Part shown: positions 1 to 9,413 of the stretch, in pieces
Numbering within the stretch: the stretch's first letter is position 1
Layout: each line of letters begins with the position of its first letter
DNA from: Deltaproteobacteria bacterium
GTDB lineage: Bacteria; CG2-30-53-67
Length of the DNA stretch: 64,000 bases
NCBI GenBank assembly: GCA_013151235.1
Contig: JAADIO010000005.1
Span: 62,001-126,000 of the forward strand
Direction: 5' to 3'
Made by a program: the position numbers and the translations under genes
The notes under the pieces: generated by a model
What the model saw: the letters and a program-made list of their open reading frames with translations, nothing else
Told to the model about the DNA's origin: nothing
Database searches by the model: none

Positions 1-2422
1 CCGCTCGCATGCCTATGTCCGCGACTACCGGGGGGCCCAAGTGATTCAGCATTTTCTTCCCTTTCCCCGCTTCGGATGGACCCTGGTGGCGGAGATGGAA
101 ACCGCCGAGGCCTTCCGGGAAATTAATGTCCAACTACATCGGACCCTTCTCATCGGCTTGGGCCTTTTTTCCCTTCTGATCTTCGCCGCTTTACTTATTA
201 CCCGGAACCTGACCCGCCCGATTCACGCCCTCGTCGATGCGGCGCGGCGTGTGGGGGGAGGGGATCTGAATTTCCAGGTTGCAGACACTTCCGATGACGA
301 GCTGGCCGAGCTGGCCTATGAATTCAATCGGATGACGGATAACCTGAAAGCATCCAAGAAAAAGATGGAAGAATGGAATGCAAGCATCCAGGAGGAAGTT
401 CATCACCGAACGCAGGAACTGATTAAGTCGGAAATGAAGTTTCACAAGCTGATCGAAAAGGCTAACGACGCCATCTTCATCTTTAATGCCGAGACCCGTC
501 TGTGTACTCTGGCCAACCTCAAGGCGGAGACTCTGACGGGGTTCAGCCAGAAGGAACTCCGGGAAACAACCTACACGGACCTTTTTCTGGTCGAAGACCG
601 GGAACGGGTCGAGGACAACTACACGGAAGCGCTGAAAGAGGGGGCATCGAACCTTTACAAAATCCCGTTGCGCAGAAAAGATGAACGATATGTCTTTGTC
701 GACATCAGCAACAGTCTGTTCGATTTTCAGAACCAGAAATTCATCAACGCCATTTTCCATGATGTTACGGAACAGCGCAAGATCGACCGGGAGCGGGAGG
801 TCGTCTTCGAGATCTCCGACACCATCGCCAAGTCTTCCGACCTGTCGCAGATTCTCAGCGGAGCACTGGAAAACATCCTCTACAACCTGGAGTTGGGAAT
901 GGCGGCAATATTTCTTTACGAAGCGGAAACGGAAGAGCTTGTCCTTGCCCGTGCGGCAGGTTTTTCGGAAACTTTCCAAAAGGATTTTGCCCGTCTCTCT
1001 CTTCAGGCCCCGGACAGTATTGCCACCACGGCAGCCCGTGCCCGTTCAATCCAGATCATCGACCACCCTTACCGCGATGCTATGAGCCGATATGTCGGAT
1101 CCCGCACCAACCCGGACGATCTGCAATCCGACTTCTGTCTCCCCCTGATCGCAGAGGGAACCTTGACCGGCGTACTGGAGCTGGTAACCAACCGGAAGCG
1201 GGGATTTTCCGGTGAAGACCTGATCCTTCTGGAAGCCCTTGCCAATCAACTCGCCGCCGGGATCTTCCGCATCCGGCTCGAGGCAGGAAAACATCAGGAT
1301 GACCAGTTTCTGGCCGGGATTCTCACCGATTCCGTTGACGGAATCATCAGCATGGACGCCGAAGATCGAATTACCACCTGGAACAGCGGCGCCGAAAAGA
1401 TCTTCCATTTCAGCAAAGAGGAAGTCCTGGGAACCCCCTTCCCCGCCCTGTTCCGGGAGGCGGGTCAGGTCTATCCGGACCCGGTCCGCCAGGAACTCCG
1501 GGAGAAGGGATTTATCCGGGATTACGAGATTAACAATATCACCCGTGAGGGACGGGAGGTTACCCTCCATATTTCCTTGACGGCGATCCGGGATCAGCGC
1601 CGGCAGATGATCGGGAGTTCCGCCGTCATTCGGGATATCACCGAACAGAAACAGATCCAGGAACAGATTCAGCGTTCCGAAAAACTGTCCAGCATCGGCC
1701 AGCTTGCCGCCGGCATTGCTCATGAGATCGGCACTCCTCTGAACATTATCTCCGGCAATGCAGAATACCTGATGATGGACATGGACCCGGACAATCCCCT
1801 CACGGAAGAACTTTCGATCATTCTTCAGCAAACCGACCGGATCACGCAACTGATTCAACAGTTGATGGATTTTGCCCGAGACAATCGGCCCCGTTTCGAA
1901 CCGACCGATATTAATGCCCTGGTTCTCCAGACCCTGAACCTGACCCGGCATCAGATGGAAAAAAATGCCATCATCCTGCTGGAAGATCTGGACGAAGAAG
2001 TTCCGCCGACCGTGGCCGATGCCCATCAGCTTCAGCAGGTCCTTCTGAACATCATCATCAACGCACTGCATGCCATGCCGGAGGGAGGAACGCTGCAAAT
2101 CCGGACGGCCCGGGATGAGGAACGGCAACAGGTGATCATCCGCATTCGTGATAACGGCTGCGGAATTCATCCCCAGGATTTGAAGAATATTTTTAACCCC
2201 TTCTTTACGACAAAAGAGGTCGGCCAGGGGACCGGTCTGGGACTGGCCGTCTGTCACCGAATCATGGAAAACCATCAGGGGCGGATCGAAGTGGAGAGCC
2301 GGCTCGGCGAAGGTTCGTGTTTTTCACTGCTCCTGCCTTTTCGGAGGACCGGGGAGGAAAACCCGGCCCGCGATGGAGCAATTGCTTCCCGGAAGAACCA
2401 AAAGAAATGGAGTCCGAAATGA
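1..2422 (+). CDS. Multi-domain sensor histidine kinase (5' truncated by window edge)
   Basis: Membrane sensor kinase that autophosphorylates a histidine and passes phosphate to a response regulator. The frame is open from base 2, and the residues before the GTG at 41 look like the C-terminal end of a dCache sensor domain, so the true start lies outside the window. Counted from base 41: one membrane helix at about 35-54, HAMP at 55-107, PAS at about 130-250, GAF at about 265-405, a second PAS at about 415-540, a HisKA H-box (HEIGTPLN, His561) and a HATPase domain with DNGCGI and GTGLGL motifs near the C-terminus. Its stop overlaps the start of the NtrC-type regulator downstream, so the two probably form a cognate pair. 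The signal is unknown. Confidence 0.93.
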   Translation, partial: RSHAYVRDYRGAQVIQHFLPFPRFGWTLVAEMETAEAFREINVQLHRTLLIGLGLFSLLIFAALLITRNLTRPIHALVDAARRVGGGDLNFQVADTSDDELAELAYEFNRMTDNLKASKKKMEEWNASIQEEVHHRTQELIKSEMKFHKLIEKANDAIFIFNAETRLCTLANLKAETLTGFSQKELRETTYTDLFLVEDRERVEDNYTEALKEGASNLYKIPLRRKDERYVFVDISNSLFDFQNQKFINAIFHDVTEQRKIDREREVVFEISDTIAKSSDLSQILSGALENILYNLELGMAAIFLYEAETEELVLARAAGFSETFQKDFARLSLQAPDSIATTAARARSIQIIDHPYRDAMSRYVGSRTNPDDLQSDFCLPLIAEGTLTGVLELVTNRKRGFSGEDLILLEALANQLAAGIFRIRLEAGKHQDDQFLAGILTDSVDGIISMDAEDRITTWNSGAEKIFHFSKEEVLGTPFPALFREAGQVYPDPVRQELREKGFIRDYEINNITREGREVTLHISLTAIRDQRRQMIGSSAVIRDITEQKQIQEQIQRSEKLSSIGQLAAGIAHEIGTPLNIISGNAEYLMMDMDPDNPLTEELSIILQQTDRITQLIQQLMDFARDNRPRFEPTDINALVLQTLNLTRHQMEKNAIILLEDLDEEVPPTVADAHQLQQVLLNIIINALHAMPEGGTLQIRTARDEERQQVIIRIRDNGCGIHPQDLKNIFNPFFTTKEVGQGTGLGLAVCHRIMENHQGRIEVESRLGEGSCFSLLLPFRRTGEENPARDGAIASRKNQKKWSPK

Positions 2423-3768
2423 ATCCGTCGATATCAGTCCTGATTGTCGAAGACGAGGACAGGATGCGTGAACTGCTGCACAAAATCATCGCACGGGAAG
2501 GTTACGAGGTTGAAGAGGCGGCGAACGGCAGTACAGCCCTTGCCCGGATCGAGGATCATGTGTATGACATCGTTCTCACAGACATCAAGATGCCCGGCCT
2601 CAACGGCATCGAACTACTGAAAGAAATCAAGAAAATCTCTCCCCGGACCTACGTCATCATCATGACGGCTTTCGGAACAATCAATTCCGCCGTGGAGGCC
2701 ATGAAGCAGGGAGCCTACGATTACATTTCGAAGCCTTTTAAACTGGACGAGATCCAGATCCTGATCCGGAAGATTATCGAAGAAAGGGCCCTGCGCCAGG
2801 AGGTGGATCATCTTCGCAAGGAGGTCCGCCGACGTTACCAATTCAACAACATCATCGGAAAGAGCAAAAAGATGCAGGAACTCTTCGACCTGATCGAGAA
2901 GATCGCCCGTGGAAAAAGTACCATACTCATCCATGGAAAAAGCGGAACGGGAAAAGAGTTGGTAGCCAAGGCGATTCACTACAACAGCCCCCGGAAGAAC
3001 AAACCCTTTGTTCCCGTCAACTGCAGTGCCATTCCGGAAACCCTTCTGGAAAGTGAACTCTTCGGCCACATCAAAGGGGCCTTCACGGGCGCCGTGGCCA
3101 GTCATGCAGGACTTTTTGAGGAGGCGGACGGGGGAACCCTCTTTTTGGACGAGGTCGGAGAACTCTCCACGGCCATCCAGGTAAAATTGCTGCGGGTACT
3201 CCAGGAACGGGAGATCAAACCGGTAGGCGGAACGGAAAATCGGAAGATTGATCTCCGGCTGATCACGGCAACCAACCAGGATCTCCACCGGATGGTGGAG
3301 GAAGGGACCTTCCGTGAAGACCTCTATTACCGGCTGAACGTGATCCCGATCTACCTCCCGCCGCTCAAAATCCGGACGGAGGACATTCCCCTGCTGGTCC
3401 GCCACTTTCTCGCTCACTTCGGTGAAGAAAATCAGCGGCCGGACATTACAATCTCGCGGGAGGCACTCCAAATCCTGATGAATTACTCCTGGCCGGGCAA
3501 TGTCCGAGAACTTGAGAACATCCTGGAACGGGCGGTCATCCTCTGTAGGGGCATTGAGATTACCGCCGACGATCTCCCCCCCCATCTCATTAAGGAAAGT
3601 ACGGAAAAACGCCGGAACACCGACTTGCTTCATCTTCCCCTGCGGGAGGTCGAGATGGCACATATCAAGCGGGTTCTTGAAAGCGTGGGCGGACACAAGT
3701 TAAAGGCAGCCGAAATCCTCCAGATCGACCGTCGGACGCTTTACCGAAAATTGCAGAACAGCGACTGA
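2419..3768 (+). CDS. NtrC-family sigma54-dependent response regulator
   Basis: Response regulator expected to activate sigma54 promoters when phosphorylated. A receiver domain (about 1-120; Asp12 acidic pocket, Asp55 phosphoacceptor) precedes an AAA+ domain with Walker A GKSGTGKE at 173-180, an intact GAFTGA loop at 220-225 and Walker B GGTLFLDE, then a C-terminal Fis-type helix-turn-helix (LKAAEILQIDRRTLYRK). The ATG at 2419 was chosen because it overlaps the kinase stop (ATGA) and has GGAG at 2409-2412. An upstream in-frame ATG at 2407 would add only four residues. All sigma54-activator motifs are present, unlike the two related proteins at 38448-40848. Length 449 aa. Confidence 0.95.
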   Translation: MNPSISVLIVEDEDRMRELLHKIIAREGYEVEEAANGSTALARIEDHVYDIVLTDIKMPGLNGIELLKEIKKISPRTYVIIMTAFGTINSAVEAMKQGAYDYISKPFKLDEIQILIRKIIEERALRQEVDHLRKEVRRRYQFNNIIGKSKKMQELFDLIEKIARGKSTILIHGKSGTGKELVAKAIHYNSPRKNKPFVPVNCSAIPETLLESELFGHIKGAFTGAVASHAGLFEEADGGTLFLDEVGELSTAIQVKLLRVLQEREIKPVGGTENRKIDLRLITATNQDLHRMVEEGTFREDLYYRLNVIPIYLPPLKIRTEDIPLLVRHFLAHFGEENQRPDITISREALQILMNYSWPGNVRELENILERAVILCRGIEITADDLPPHLIKESTEKRRNTDLLHLPLREVEMAHIKRVLESVGGHKLKAAEILQIDRRTLYRKLQNSD

Positions 3769-3848
3769 AAAAACATTTACTTTCCGGCAACAATCCGATA
3801 AAATATAATTTTCTTCCCAACAGTCAACCCGACAAAGGAGAATCCCTC

Positions 3849-4316
3849 ATGAAAGCCCATAAAATCATGAACCCGGCTCCGATCACGATCCAGGTGGATG
3901 CACCGCTTCATGAACTGATCAAGCTTTTCAATGCCCGCAAAATTGATGCTGCCTGCGTAATCGACAGAGAGAAACGGCTTGTCGGCATTGTCACGATCTA
4001 CGAACTCTTTCAGGCCTACCTCCCGGATTACGTCATGATGAAAGAGGAACTTGCTCATCTGATGCCGGAAGGATACTTTGAAGGGGTCTGCAAAAAGATC
4101 AAGGACCACCCGGTCAGTGCAATCATGCGAACGGACTTCATCACCGTTGATGAGGACGACAGCCTCATCAGCGTCCTTGCCGATCTTGTCAAATACCGGT
4201 TACAGGTCACCCCGGTCACCCGGAATGGAATCCTGATCGGGACAATTCACAGGAAGGGCCTTCTGAGCTACACGAGCAGAATCTGCCTGGCGGATACTCC
4301 CACATCCAACGACTAA
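3849..4316 (+). CDS. Tandem CBS-domain protein
   Basis: Protein of 155 aa made almost entirely of two CBS motifs (about 1-60 and 95-150). CBS pairs bind adenine nucleotides or SAM and usually act as small regulatory modules. No catalytic domain is attached. An AAAGGAG ribosome-binding site precedes the ATG. The gene lies 28 bp upstream of an ArsB/NhaD-type transporter in the same direction, so a role in sensing energy state or ionic strength for that transporter is possible, but this is inferred from position only. Confidence 0.85.
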   Translation: MKAHKIMNPAPITIQVDAPLHELIKLFNARKIDAACVIDREKRLVGIVTIYELFQAYLPDYVMMKEELAHLMPEGYFEGVCKKIKDHPVSAIMRTDFITVDEDDSLISVLADLVKYRLQVTPVTRNGILIGTIHRKGLLSYTSRICLADTPTSND

Positions 4317-4344
4317 ACCAACACCGAAGGAGGAACTTGCCATC

Positions 4345-5694
4345 ATGGATCCGTTCTGGACTGGAACTCTGATTTTTATCCTGGCTTATGCCGTGATCGT
4401 TTCCGAAAAAATTCACAAGACCAAGGTTGCTCTGATCGGTGCAACCCTCATGCTTGTTCTGAAGATTCTGACACAGAGCGAGGCCTTCCACAGCGAAGAA
4501 TTCGGAATCGACTACAACGTCATCTTTCTTCTCATCGGGATGATGATTATCATCGGGATCATGAAGAAGACCGGTGCCTTTGAATACGTGGCCATAAAAT
4601 CGGCCAAGTTAGGCCGCGGGGAACCTTTCCGGATACTGACGATCTTCGCCATCATAACTGCAATCGCATCGGCGCTGCTCGACAACGTTACAACCGTCCT
4701 GCTTCTGGCGCCGGTCACCCTGCTGATCGCCGACGAACTGGATATCGATCCGATCCCGTTTCTCATCTCCGAAGCACTGGCCTCCAACATCGGAGGGACC
4801 GCCACCCTGATCGGAGACCCTCCCAACATCATGATTGCCAGCAAGGCCCGGCTCACTTTCATGGACTTCATCATTCACCTGACGCCGGTCATCATCATTA
4901 TTATGATCGTCTTTCTTTTTACGTTGAAACTGATCTTTAAAAAGAAGCTCCGGACCAGTGAGAAGCTGAAAGAGCGGATCATGAACATGAACGAGAGGGA
5001 AATGATCAAGGACGCCCCCCTGCTGAAGAAATGTCTGGTCGTCCTTTCCCTGACCGTTCTAGGTTTCGTACTCCACGGGACCCTGCATCTCGAACCGGCC
5101 ACCATCGCCCTGACCGGTGCTGCCGTCCTCTTCCTGATCTCGGGAGAGGACCCTCACACGGTTTTCATGGAGGTGGAGTGGCCGACGATCTTCTTCTTCA
5201 TAGGACTTTTCATCATTGTGGGAGGTGTGGTCAAAGTAGGACTCATCGACAAACTAAGTCAGTTTATGATCGAAATCACGCACCCGACCAAGACAAGTAT
5301 GTTCAACACCTCCATGGTCATGCTCTGGTTCTCGGCCTTTACCTCGGCCATCGTTGACAACATCCCTTTTGTAGCGACCATGAACCCTCTCATCCTCGAT
5401 ATGGCGAACACCATTTACCATGGCGGTAGTGCCGTCGCCCACGCCTTGCCGCCGGAGACAATCCATAATTCCGTACTCATGCCGGTCTGGTGGTCCCTTG
5501 CCCTCGGAGCCTGCCTGGGCGGGAACGGCACCGCCATCGGTGCCTCGGCAAACGTGATCATTGTCGGCATGGCGGAAAAATCAAAACGGCCGATCTCTTT
5601 CCTGAGATTTATGGCCTACGGATTCCCGATCATGGTGGAAACCCTCATTATCGCCATGATCTATGTTTGGGTACGGTATTACCTGCTGGCTTAG
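4345..5694 (+). CDS. ArsB/NhaD-type ion transporter (IT superfamily)
   Basis: Integral membrane transporter of 449 aa with about 11-12 hydrophobic segments. The pattern (SALLDNVTTVLLLAPVT, then ASNIGGTATLIGDPPNI, and a second half with AIVDNIPFVATMNP and GGNGTAIGASANV) is the duplicated signature of the ArsB/NhaD/P-protein family. Members move Na+/H+, arsenite or organic anions, and substrate cannot be assigned from sequence alone. A strong AGGAGG lies upstream of the ATG. It directly follows the CBS-domain gene and is probably cotranscribed with it. No ars genes are nearby, which makes arsenite less likely than Na+/H+ exchange. Confidence 0.85.
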   Translation: MDPFWTGTLIFILAYAVIVSEKIHKTKVALIGATLMLVLKILTQSEAFHSEEFGIDYNVIFLLIGMMIIIGIMKKTGAFEYVAIKSAKLGRGEPFRILTIFAIITAIASALLDNVTTVLLLAPVTLLIADELDIDPIPFLISEALASNIGGTATLIGDPPNIMIASKARLTFMDFIIHLTPVIIIIMIVFLFTLKLIFKKKLRTSEKLKERIMNMNEREMIKDAPLLKKCLVVLSLTVLGFVLHGTLHLEPATIALTGAAVLFLISGEDPHTVFMEVEWPTIFFFIGLFIIVGGVVKVGLIDKLSQFMIEITHPTKTSMFNTSMVMLWFSAFTSAIVDNIPFVATMNPLILDMANTIYHGGSAVAHALPPETIHNSVLMPVWWSLALGACLGGNGTAIGASANVIIVGMAEKSKRPISFLRFMAYGFPIMVETLIIAMIYVWVRYYLLA

Positions 5695-5860
5695 TTATTT
5701 ATACAGGAGGGGCAGAATTTAAGACAGGGCGCTACAACTCTTCCGGATTGGCAAAGTCGTTTCCCGAGAAGAAAGGAGTCGGAAAGAAGAACTTGCTTAT
5801 AATGGATAAAAAGGGAGGGGGGGGAATCCGGAACAGAAGGCGAACCATTCCGGGTGAACA

Positions 5861-6337
5861 CTACTTCAATGCCGTATCAAGGATCTTCTCCGCCTGTTGT
5901 TCGGAGATCCCCTTGGCCTTTGAAATTTCCGAGCTGATCAGGTGCCGGGTATCACAGAGCATCTTCTTCTCCCCGAAAGAGAGTTCCTTGTTTTTTGAAA
6001 GCAGGCTGAGATTTCGAAAAACAATGGCAATCTCATAGATGGAGCCGGTCTTGATCTTTTCCATGCTCTCACGATAGCGCTTGTTCCAGTTCGGAAGAAT
6101 ACTCTTCGGCTTCTCCTTCAGTACCTTGACGACCTCTTTTACTTCGTTCGGCTGAATTACCTCCCGGATTCCGACTTTGTCAACATTCCCACAGGGGATC
6201 ATGATCCGGGTGCCCTTCTCCATAATCTTGAGGACATAAAACTTCTGTTTGGTCCCCATTACATCTTTTTCTTCGATCGCTTCAATCACACCCAGACCAT
6301 GCGAAGGATAAACAACGGTTTTTCCAATCTTATACAT
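5861..6337 (-). CDS. CarD/CdnL-family transcriptional regulator
   Basis: RNA polymerase-binding regulator that stabilises open promoter complexes. The N-terminal Tudor-like domain begins YKIGKTVVYPSHGLGVIEAI and is followed by the helical CarD C-terminal domain. The start was placed at the ATG at 6337, giving 158 aa, because AAGGAG lies 6 nt upstream and family members start at this point. A further in-frame ATG at 6361 lacks a convincing ribosome-binding site. It is transcribed divergently from the aldolase gene, with its own TTGACA/TATTTT promoter candidate. Confidence 0.92.
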   Translation of the reverse strand: MYKIGKTVVYPSHGLGVIEAIEEKDVMGTKQKFYVLKIMEKGTRIMIPCGNVDKVGIREVIQPNEVKEVVKVLKEKPKSILPNWNKRYRESMEKIKTGSIYEIAIVFRNLSLLSKNKELSFGEKKMLCDTRHLISSEISKAKGISEQQAEKILDTALK

Positions 6338-6384
6338 CAAGATCTCCTTAGGCAGATTCATTCAGTCGACCTGGAAAGGTCTAT

Positions 6385-6413
6385 AAAATACATAAAATTA
6401 GAACCAATGTCAA
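6385..6413 (-). promoter_or_regulatory. Predicted sigma70 promoter of carD-like gene
   Basis: On the minus strand, TTGACA (6413-6408), a 17-nt spacer and TATTTT (6390-6385) lie about 50 nt upstream of the CarD-like start. The perfect -35 and ideal spacing make it a good candidate. Confidence 0.55.
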
Positions 6414-6450
6414 TAAAAATCTATCAAAATCGCAAAAGACCTGAATACAC

Positions 6451-6479
6451 TTGACAAAAACAGAATGTTTGATTAGCAT
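6451..6479 (+). promoter_or_regulatory. Predicted sigma70 promoter of fba
   Basis: TTGACA (6451-6456), a 17-nt spacer and TAGCAT (6474-6479) lie 70 nt upstream of the aldolase ATG. The element is back-to-back with the carD-like promoter, with 37 bp between the two -35 boxes. Confidence 0.55.
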
Positions 6480-6549
6480 CCGGAAAGATTCTTTCCCTGT
6501 AACATACTGATAATCCGAACAATTTCACCAGGAAGGAAAGGAGATCCGC

Positions 6550-7626
6550 ATGTCCAGGAGCCTATACGATTTCATCCCCGAAAATGCCCGAAAAAACCTC
6601 GGGTCGAACAGTAAGGTCTGTATCCTCAGTTCAAAGGATGTCTTCGATATCCTGAAACCGGAGAAGGTCATCGTCATGGCCTGCAACACCCGGATCCGGC
6701 ATGTCATCCCGGGAATCATGCGGGCAGCTCAGGAACTGGATGCCGTCGTCGCCTATGAACTGGCCAAATCCGAAGGGAACCTCAAAGGAGGCTACACCGG
6801 CATGACACCGGAGACTTTCTTCGAGACAGTCGTCGGTTATGCCGAGGAAATGAACTTCACCACCCCCTTCTTCCTGCATGGCGACCACGTCACCACCAAG
6901 AGCCCCGACCCTGAGGTCGTGGGAGATTCCCGGGAGTTGATAGAGGCGGAACTTGCCGCAGGATACACCTCCATCGCCATTGACGCATCTTTCAATGAAA
7001 ACCCGGACAACGTGAAGATCTCCACGGAACTGGGGAAAATCGTCCGTGAGGCGGGAGCGGGCCTCGAGGCCGAAGTGGGAGAGGTCTTGGGCACCGGTGT
7101 GGATGCACGGATCACTTCCGTGGAAGATGCCGTTGAATTCATTGAGGGAATGAATGCAAACGGGATCGTCCCCGATCTGCTGGCCATCAACAACGGTTCC
7201 AAACACGGCAACTACAAGCCGGGAGAAGATGTCCATATCGACCTGCAGAGAACCCAGGAGATCTACGACGCCGTCCGGAAATGGAACGTGGCCATTGCCC
7301 AGCACGGCATCACCGGAACTCCGGTCCATCTTTTAGGCCGGTTCGCCGATCACGGCATCCGGAAGGGTAACGTCGGGACCTTCTGGCAGAACGTCGCGCA
7401 CGAAGGATTGCCGCCGGAGTTGATGCAGCAGATGCGGGAGTGGGCGGAGAAAGAAAAAACCGACATCAAAAAAGCCACGGTCGTCTTCAAGAAGGAGATC
7501 GACAGTATCCCCGAGGAATACCGTATCAGGATCGCAGACCAAGCTTATGAAAACGCCAAGGAGTTCATCACGAACTTCCGGGCCGAAGGCACGGCATCAA
7601 AAGTCATCAACGGGCTTACCGGCTGA
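6550..7626 (+). CDS. fba: Class II fructose-bisphosphate aldolase
   Basis: Zinc-dependent aldolase that interconverts fructose 1,6-bisphosphate with DHAP and glyceraldehyde 3-phosphate. The TIM-barrel carries the metal motif HGDH (in FFLHGDHVTT), a second metal/phosphate region (LEAEVGEVLGTG) and the loop NNGSKHGNY, all expected for class II aldolases. At 358 aa it belongs to the longer class II variants. AAGGAG precedes the ATG. It is monocistronic: promoter at 6451-6479 and a strong terminator at 7651-7690 that lies inside the convergent nhaA gene. Some class II enzymes act on tagatose bisphosphate, which cannot be excluded. Confidence 0.85.
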   Translation: MSRSLYDFIPENARKNLGSNSKVCILSSKDVFDILKPEKVIVMACNTRIRHVIPGIMRAAQELDAVVAYELAKSEGNLKGGYTGMTPETFFETVVGYAEEMNFTTPFFLHGDHVTTKSPDPEVVGDSRELIEAELAAGYTSIAIDASFNENPDNVKISTELGKIVREAGAGLEAEVGEVLGTGVDARITSVEDAVEFIEGMNANGIVPDLLAINNGSKHGNYKPGEDVHIDLQRTQEIYDAVRKWNVAIAQHGITGTPVHLLGRFADHGIRKGNVGTFWQNVAHEGLPPELMQQMREWAEKEKTDIKKATVVFKKEIDSIPEEYRIRIADQAYENAKEFITNFRAEGTASKVINGLTG

Positions 7627-7634
7627 TCCTCATT

Positions 7635-9065
7635 TCAACGAACGGCCTGCCGCCCGGCGTCATCGTCTCGATGGACCGGGCGTTTTTTTTCATTCCCCGA
7701 AGACGACACCCAAAGGAGTCCGATCCCGCACGCCGCCGAGAGGAGCGACCCGGCAAAGATCCCGAACTTGGCGTAGGCGATCATGGCCGGGGTAAAAAAG
7801 GAGAGCATCGCGATGAAAAGGGACATGGTAAAACCGATCCCGCCCAGGAAACCGACCCCGGCCACATGACTCCATCGGACCCGCTCCGGCAACTCCGCCA
7901 GCCCTGACTTGACCGCCAGAAAAGAAAAAAGGGTAATCCCCAGGGGCTTTCCAAGAGTCAGCCCCGCTGCAATCCCGAGGGAAAGGGGGGCACGGAAGGC
8001 CCCGCCGAGATCGGTCCCGGCGAGGCTCAGGCCGCTGTTGACAAGGGCAAAGAGAGGGACAATGACGAATGCAACCCAGGGGGTCAGCCCATGCTCCATA
8101 CGCTGCAGGGGACTTTCCACATGGCGGCAGGCCAGTTCGATCGACTGTACCCGGTTCTGGTGCTCCTCGTTTTCAAGAATGGAAAAGCCGCACCTGCCGG
8201 AAGGACAGTCGAAACCCTCCATAAGGTAACCGACCTCCCGGACAAATTTGTCGGTACCATACGTCCCCCGGGCGGGGATGGAAAGGGCAATGATGATTCC
8301 GGCCAAAGTAGCGTGGATACCGGAACCGAGAAGAGCCAGCCAGAGACAAAACCCCAGGACCCCGTAGGGGAGCAGTCGACGCACCCCTAAACGGTTGAGT
8401 GCAACAAGAGCGGCGGTAAAGAGAAACACGAGGAGAAGAGCGGAGAAAACGATCTTTTCCGTATAAAAGAGGGCAATAACAATCACGGCACCGATATCAT
8501 CGGCAATGGCAAAGGCGGAAAGGAAGATCCTGAGCGTGGAAGGGACCCGTCTCCCCAGGACCGCGATAGCGCCGAGGGCGAAGGCGATGTCCGTGGCCAT
8601 CGGAATGCCCCACCCCTTGGCCGTGGCTGTTCCATAGTTGAAGGCAAGGAAGGTCAGAGCGGGAACGATCATCCCTCCGGCGGCCGCAGCGACGGGAAGA
8701 ACCGCCCGGCGGAAGGAGGCAAGCTCTCCCATCAGCATCTCCCGCTTGATCTCAAGCCCCACGATCAGGAAGAAGAGAACCATCAGGCCGTCGTTGATCC
8801 AGTGAAGCAGAGAGCGGGAGATCCCGAAGGGCCCCAAGGTGAGGCTCACCTCCGTATGGAGGAGATCCCGGTAGATCGCGGCAAAGGGTGAATTGGACCA
8901 GGCAAAAGCGAGCAGCGCCGCGCTGATCAGGAGGATGCTGCCGGCGGCCTCCTTCCGGAAAAATTGCTGGAAGGGCCGGATCAGGGGACCGGCAAAATCC
9001 CCCGGCGCAAGTAACACCTCTGCAACCTTCTCAAAACGGCCGGGACGCCCCCCCCTTTTTTGCAT
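7635..9065 (-). CDS. nhaA: Na+/H+ antiporter NhaA
   Basis: Electrogenic Na+/H+ exchanger of the inner membrane, here 476 aa with about 12 helices. The adjacent aspartates that carry ions in NhaA are seen in FAIADDIGAV, and conserved NhaA blocks include IVGLEIKREML, GWGIPMATDIAFALG and FLGGIGFTMSLF. A hydrophilic insert (about 60 residues containing DCPSGRCGF) separates the two halves, as in some environmental NhaA proteins. The ATG at 9065 was chosen over an upstream TTG because a GGGGG ribosome-binding site precedes it. Its last codons overlap the aldolase terminator on the opposite strand. Confidence 0.95.
   Translation of the reverse strand: MQKRGGRPGRFEKVAEVLLAPGDFAGPLIRPFQQFFRKEAAGSILLISAALLAFAWSNSPFAAIYRDLLHTEVSLTLGPFGISRSLLHWINDGLMVLFFLIVGLEIKREMLMGELASFRRAVLPVAAAAGGMIVPALTFLAFNYGTATAKGWGIPMATDIAFALGAIAVLGRRVPSTLRIFLSAFAIADDIGAVIVIALFYTEKIVFSALLLVFLFTAALVALNRLGVRRLLPYGVLGFCLWLALLGSGIHATLAGIIIALSIPARGTYGTDKFVREVGYLMEGFDCPSGRCGFSILENEEHQNRVQSIELACRHVESPLQRMEHGLTPWVAFVIVPLFALVNSGLSLAGTDLGGAFRAPLSLGIAAGLTLGKPLGITLFSFLAVKSGLAELPERVRWSHVAGVGFLGGIGFTMSLFIAMLSFFTPAMIAYAKFGIFAGSLLSAACGIGLLWVSSSGNEKKRPVHRDDDAGRQAVR
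7651..7690 (+). terminator. Rho-independent terminator of fba, inside nhaA
   Basis: CGCCCGG (7651-7657) pairs with CCGGGCG (7676-7682), with an inner CATCG/CGATG stem, followed by eight T. It starts 24 bp after the aldolase stop and lies within the 3' coding end of the convergent nhaA. Confidence 0.85.
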
Positions 9066-9413
9066 ATTCAGCCCCCTTCTCTTCCATCTCAAGAACAAGT
9101 CTCGGAATTTGTTTCAATATAACGTACAGGGCAAGGTTGCGCAACGGATACTAAAATTCTCGGATGATCCTTCCCCGGAATCGGCCAGATTCCGGGGATC
9201 TCACCATAAGACAAACCCATTTCCGAGGCTTACCCGTCCTTTTTCCCAATCCGTAGACAATCTGTAGGCTCACATGGGTTATTTTAAGAGGAATCATGTA
9301 CGGAACCGGACACCCCCGGGGGGGCAAACGGCATCTTCAATCTGTATATCCGGCGGACCGCCCGGGAATCGTCCTGATGCTCACATTTAACATTATTTAA
9401 TAGGAGGAAGGTA
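9066..9413. other. Intergenic region between nhaA and lipoprotein gene
   Basis: 348 bp with no credible gene. It contains a perfect 10-bp inverted repeat (CCCCGGAATC at 9173-9182 and its complement at 9188-9197, 5-nt loop) without a T-run on either side. This would fall in the nhaA 5' leader and could be a regulatory hairpin. The strong AGGAGG of the downstream lipoprotein lies at the right end. Confidence 0.5.

Noticed and set aside
1046-2275. Long open frame antisense to the sensor kinase
   Set aside because: Shadow of the kinase coding frame; no ribosome-binding site and no family motif.
2614-3696. Long open frame antisense to the NtrC-type regulator
   Set aside because: Shadow of a highly conserved plus-strand gene.
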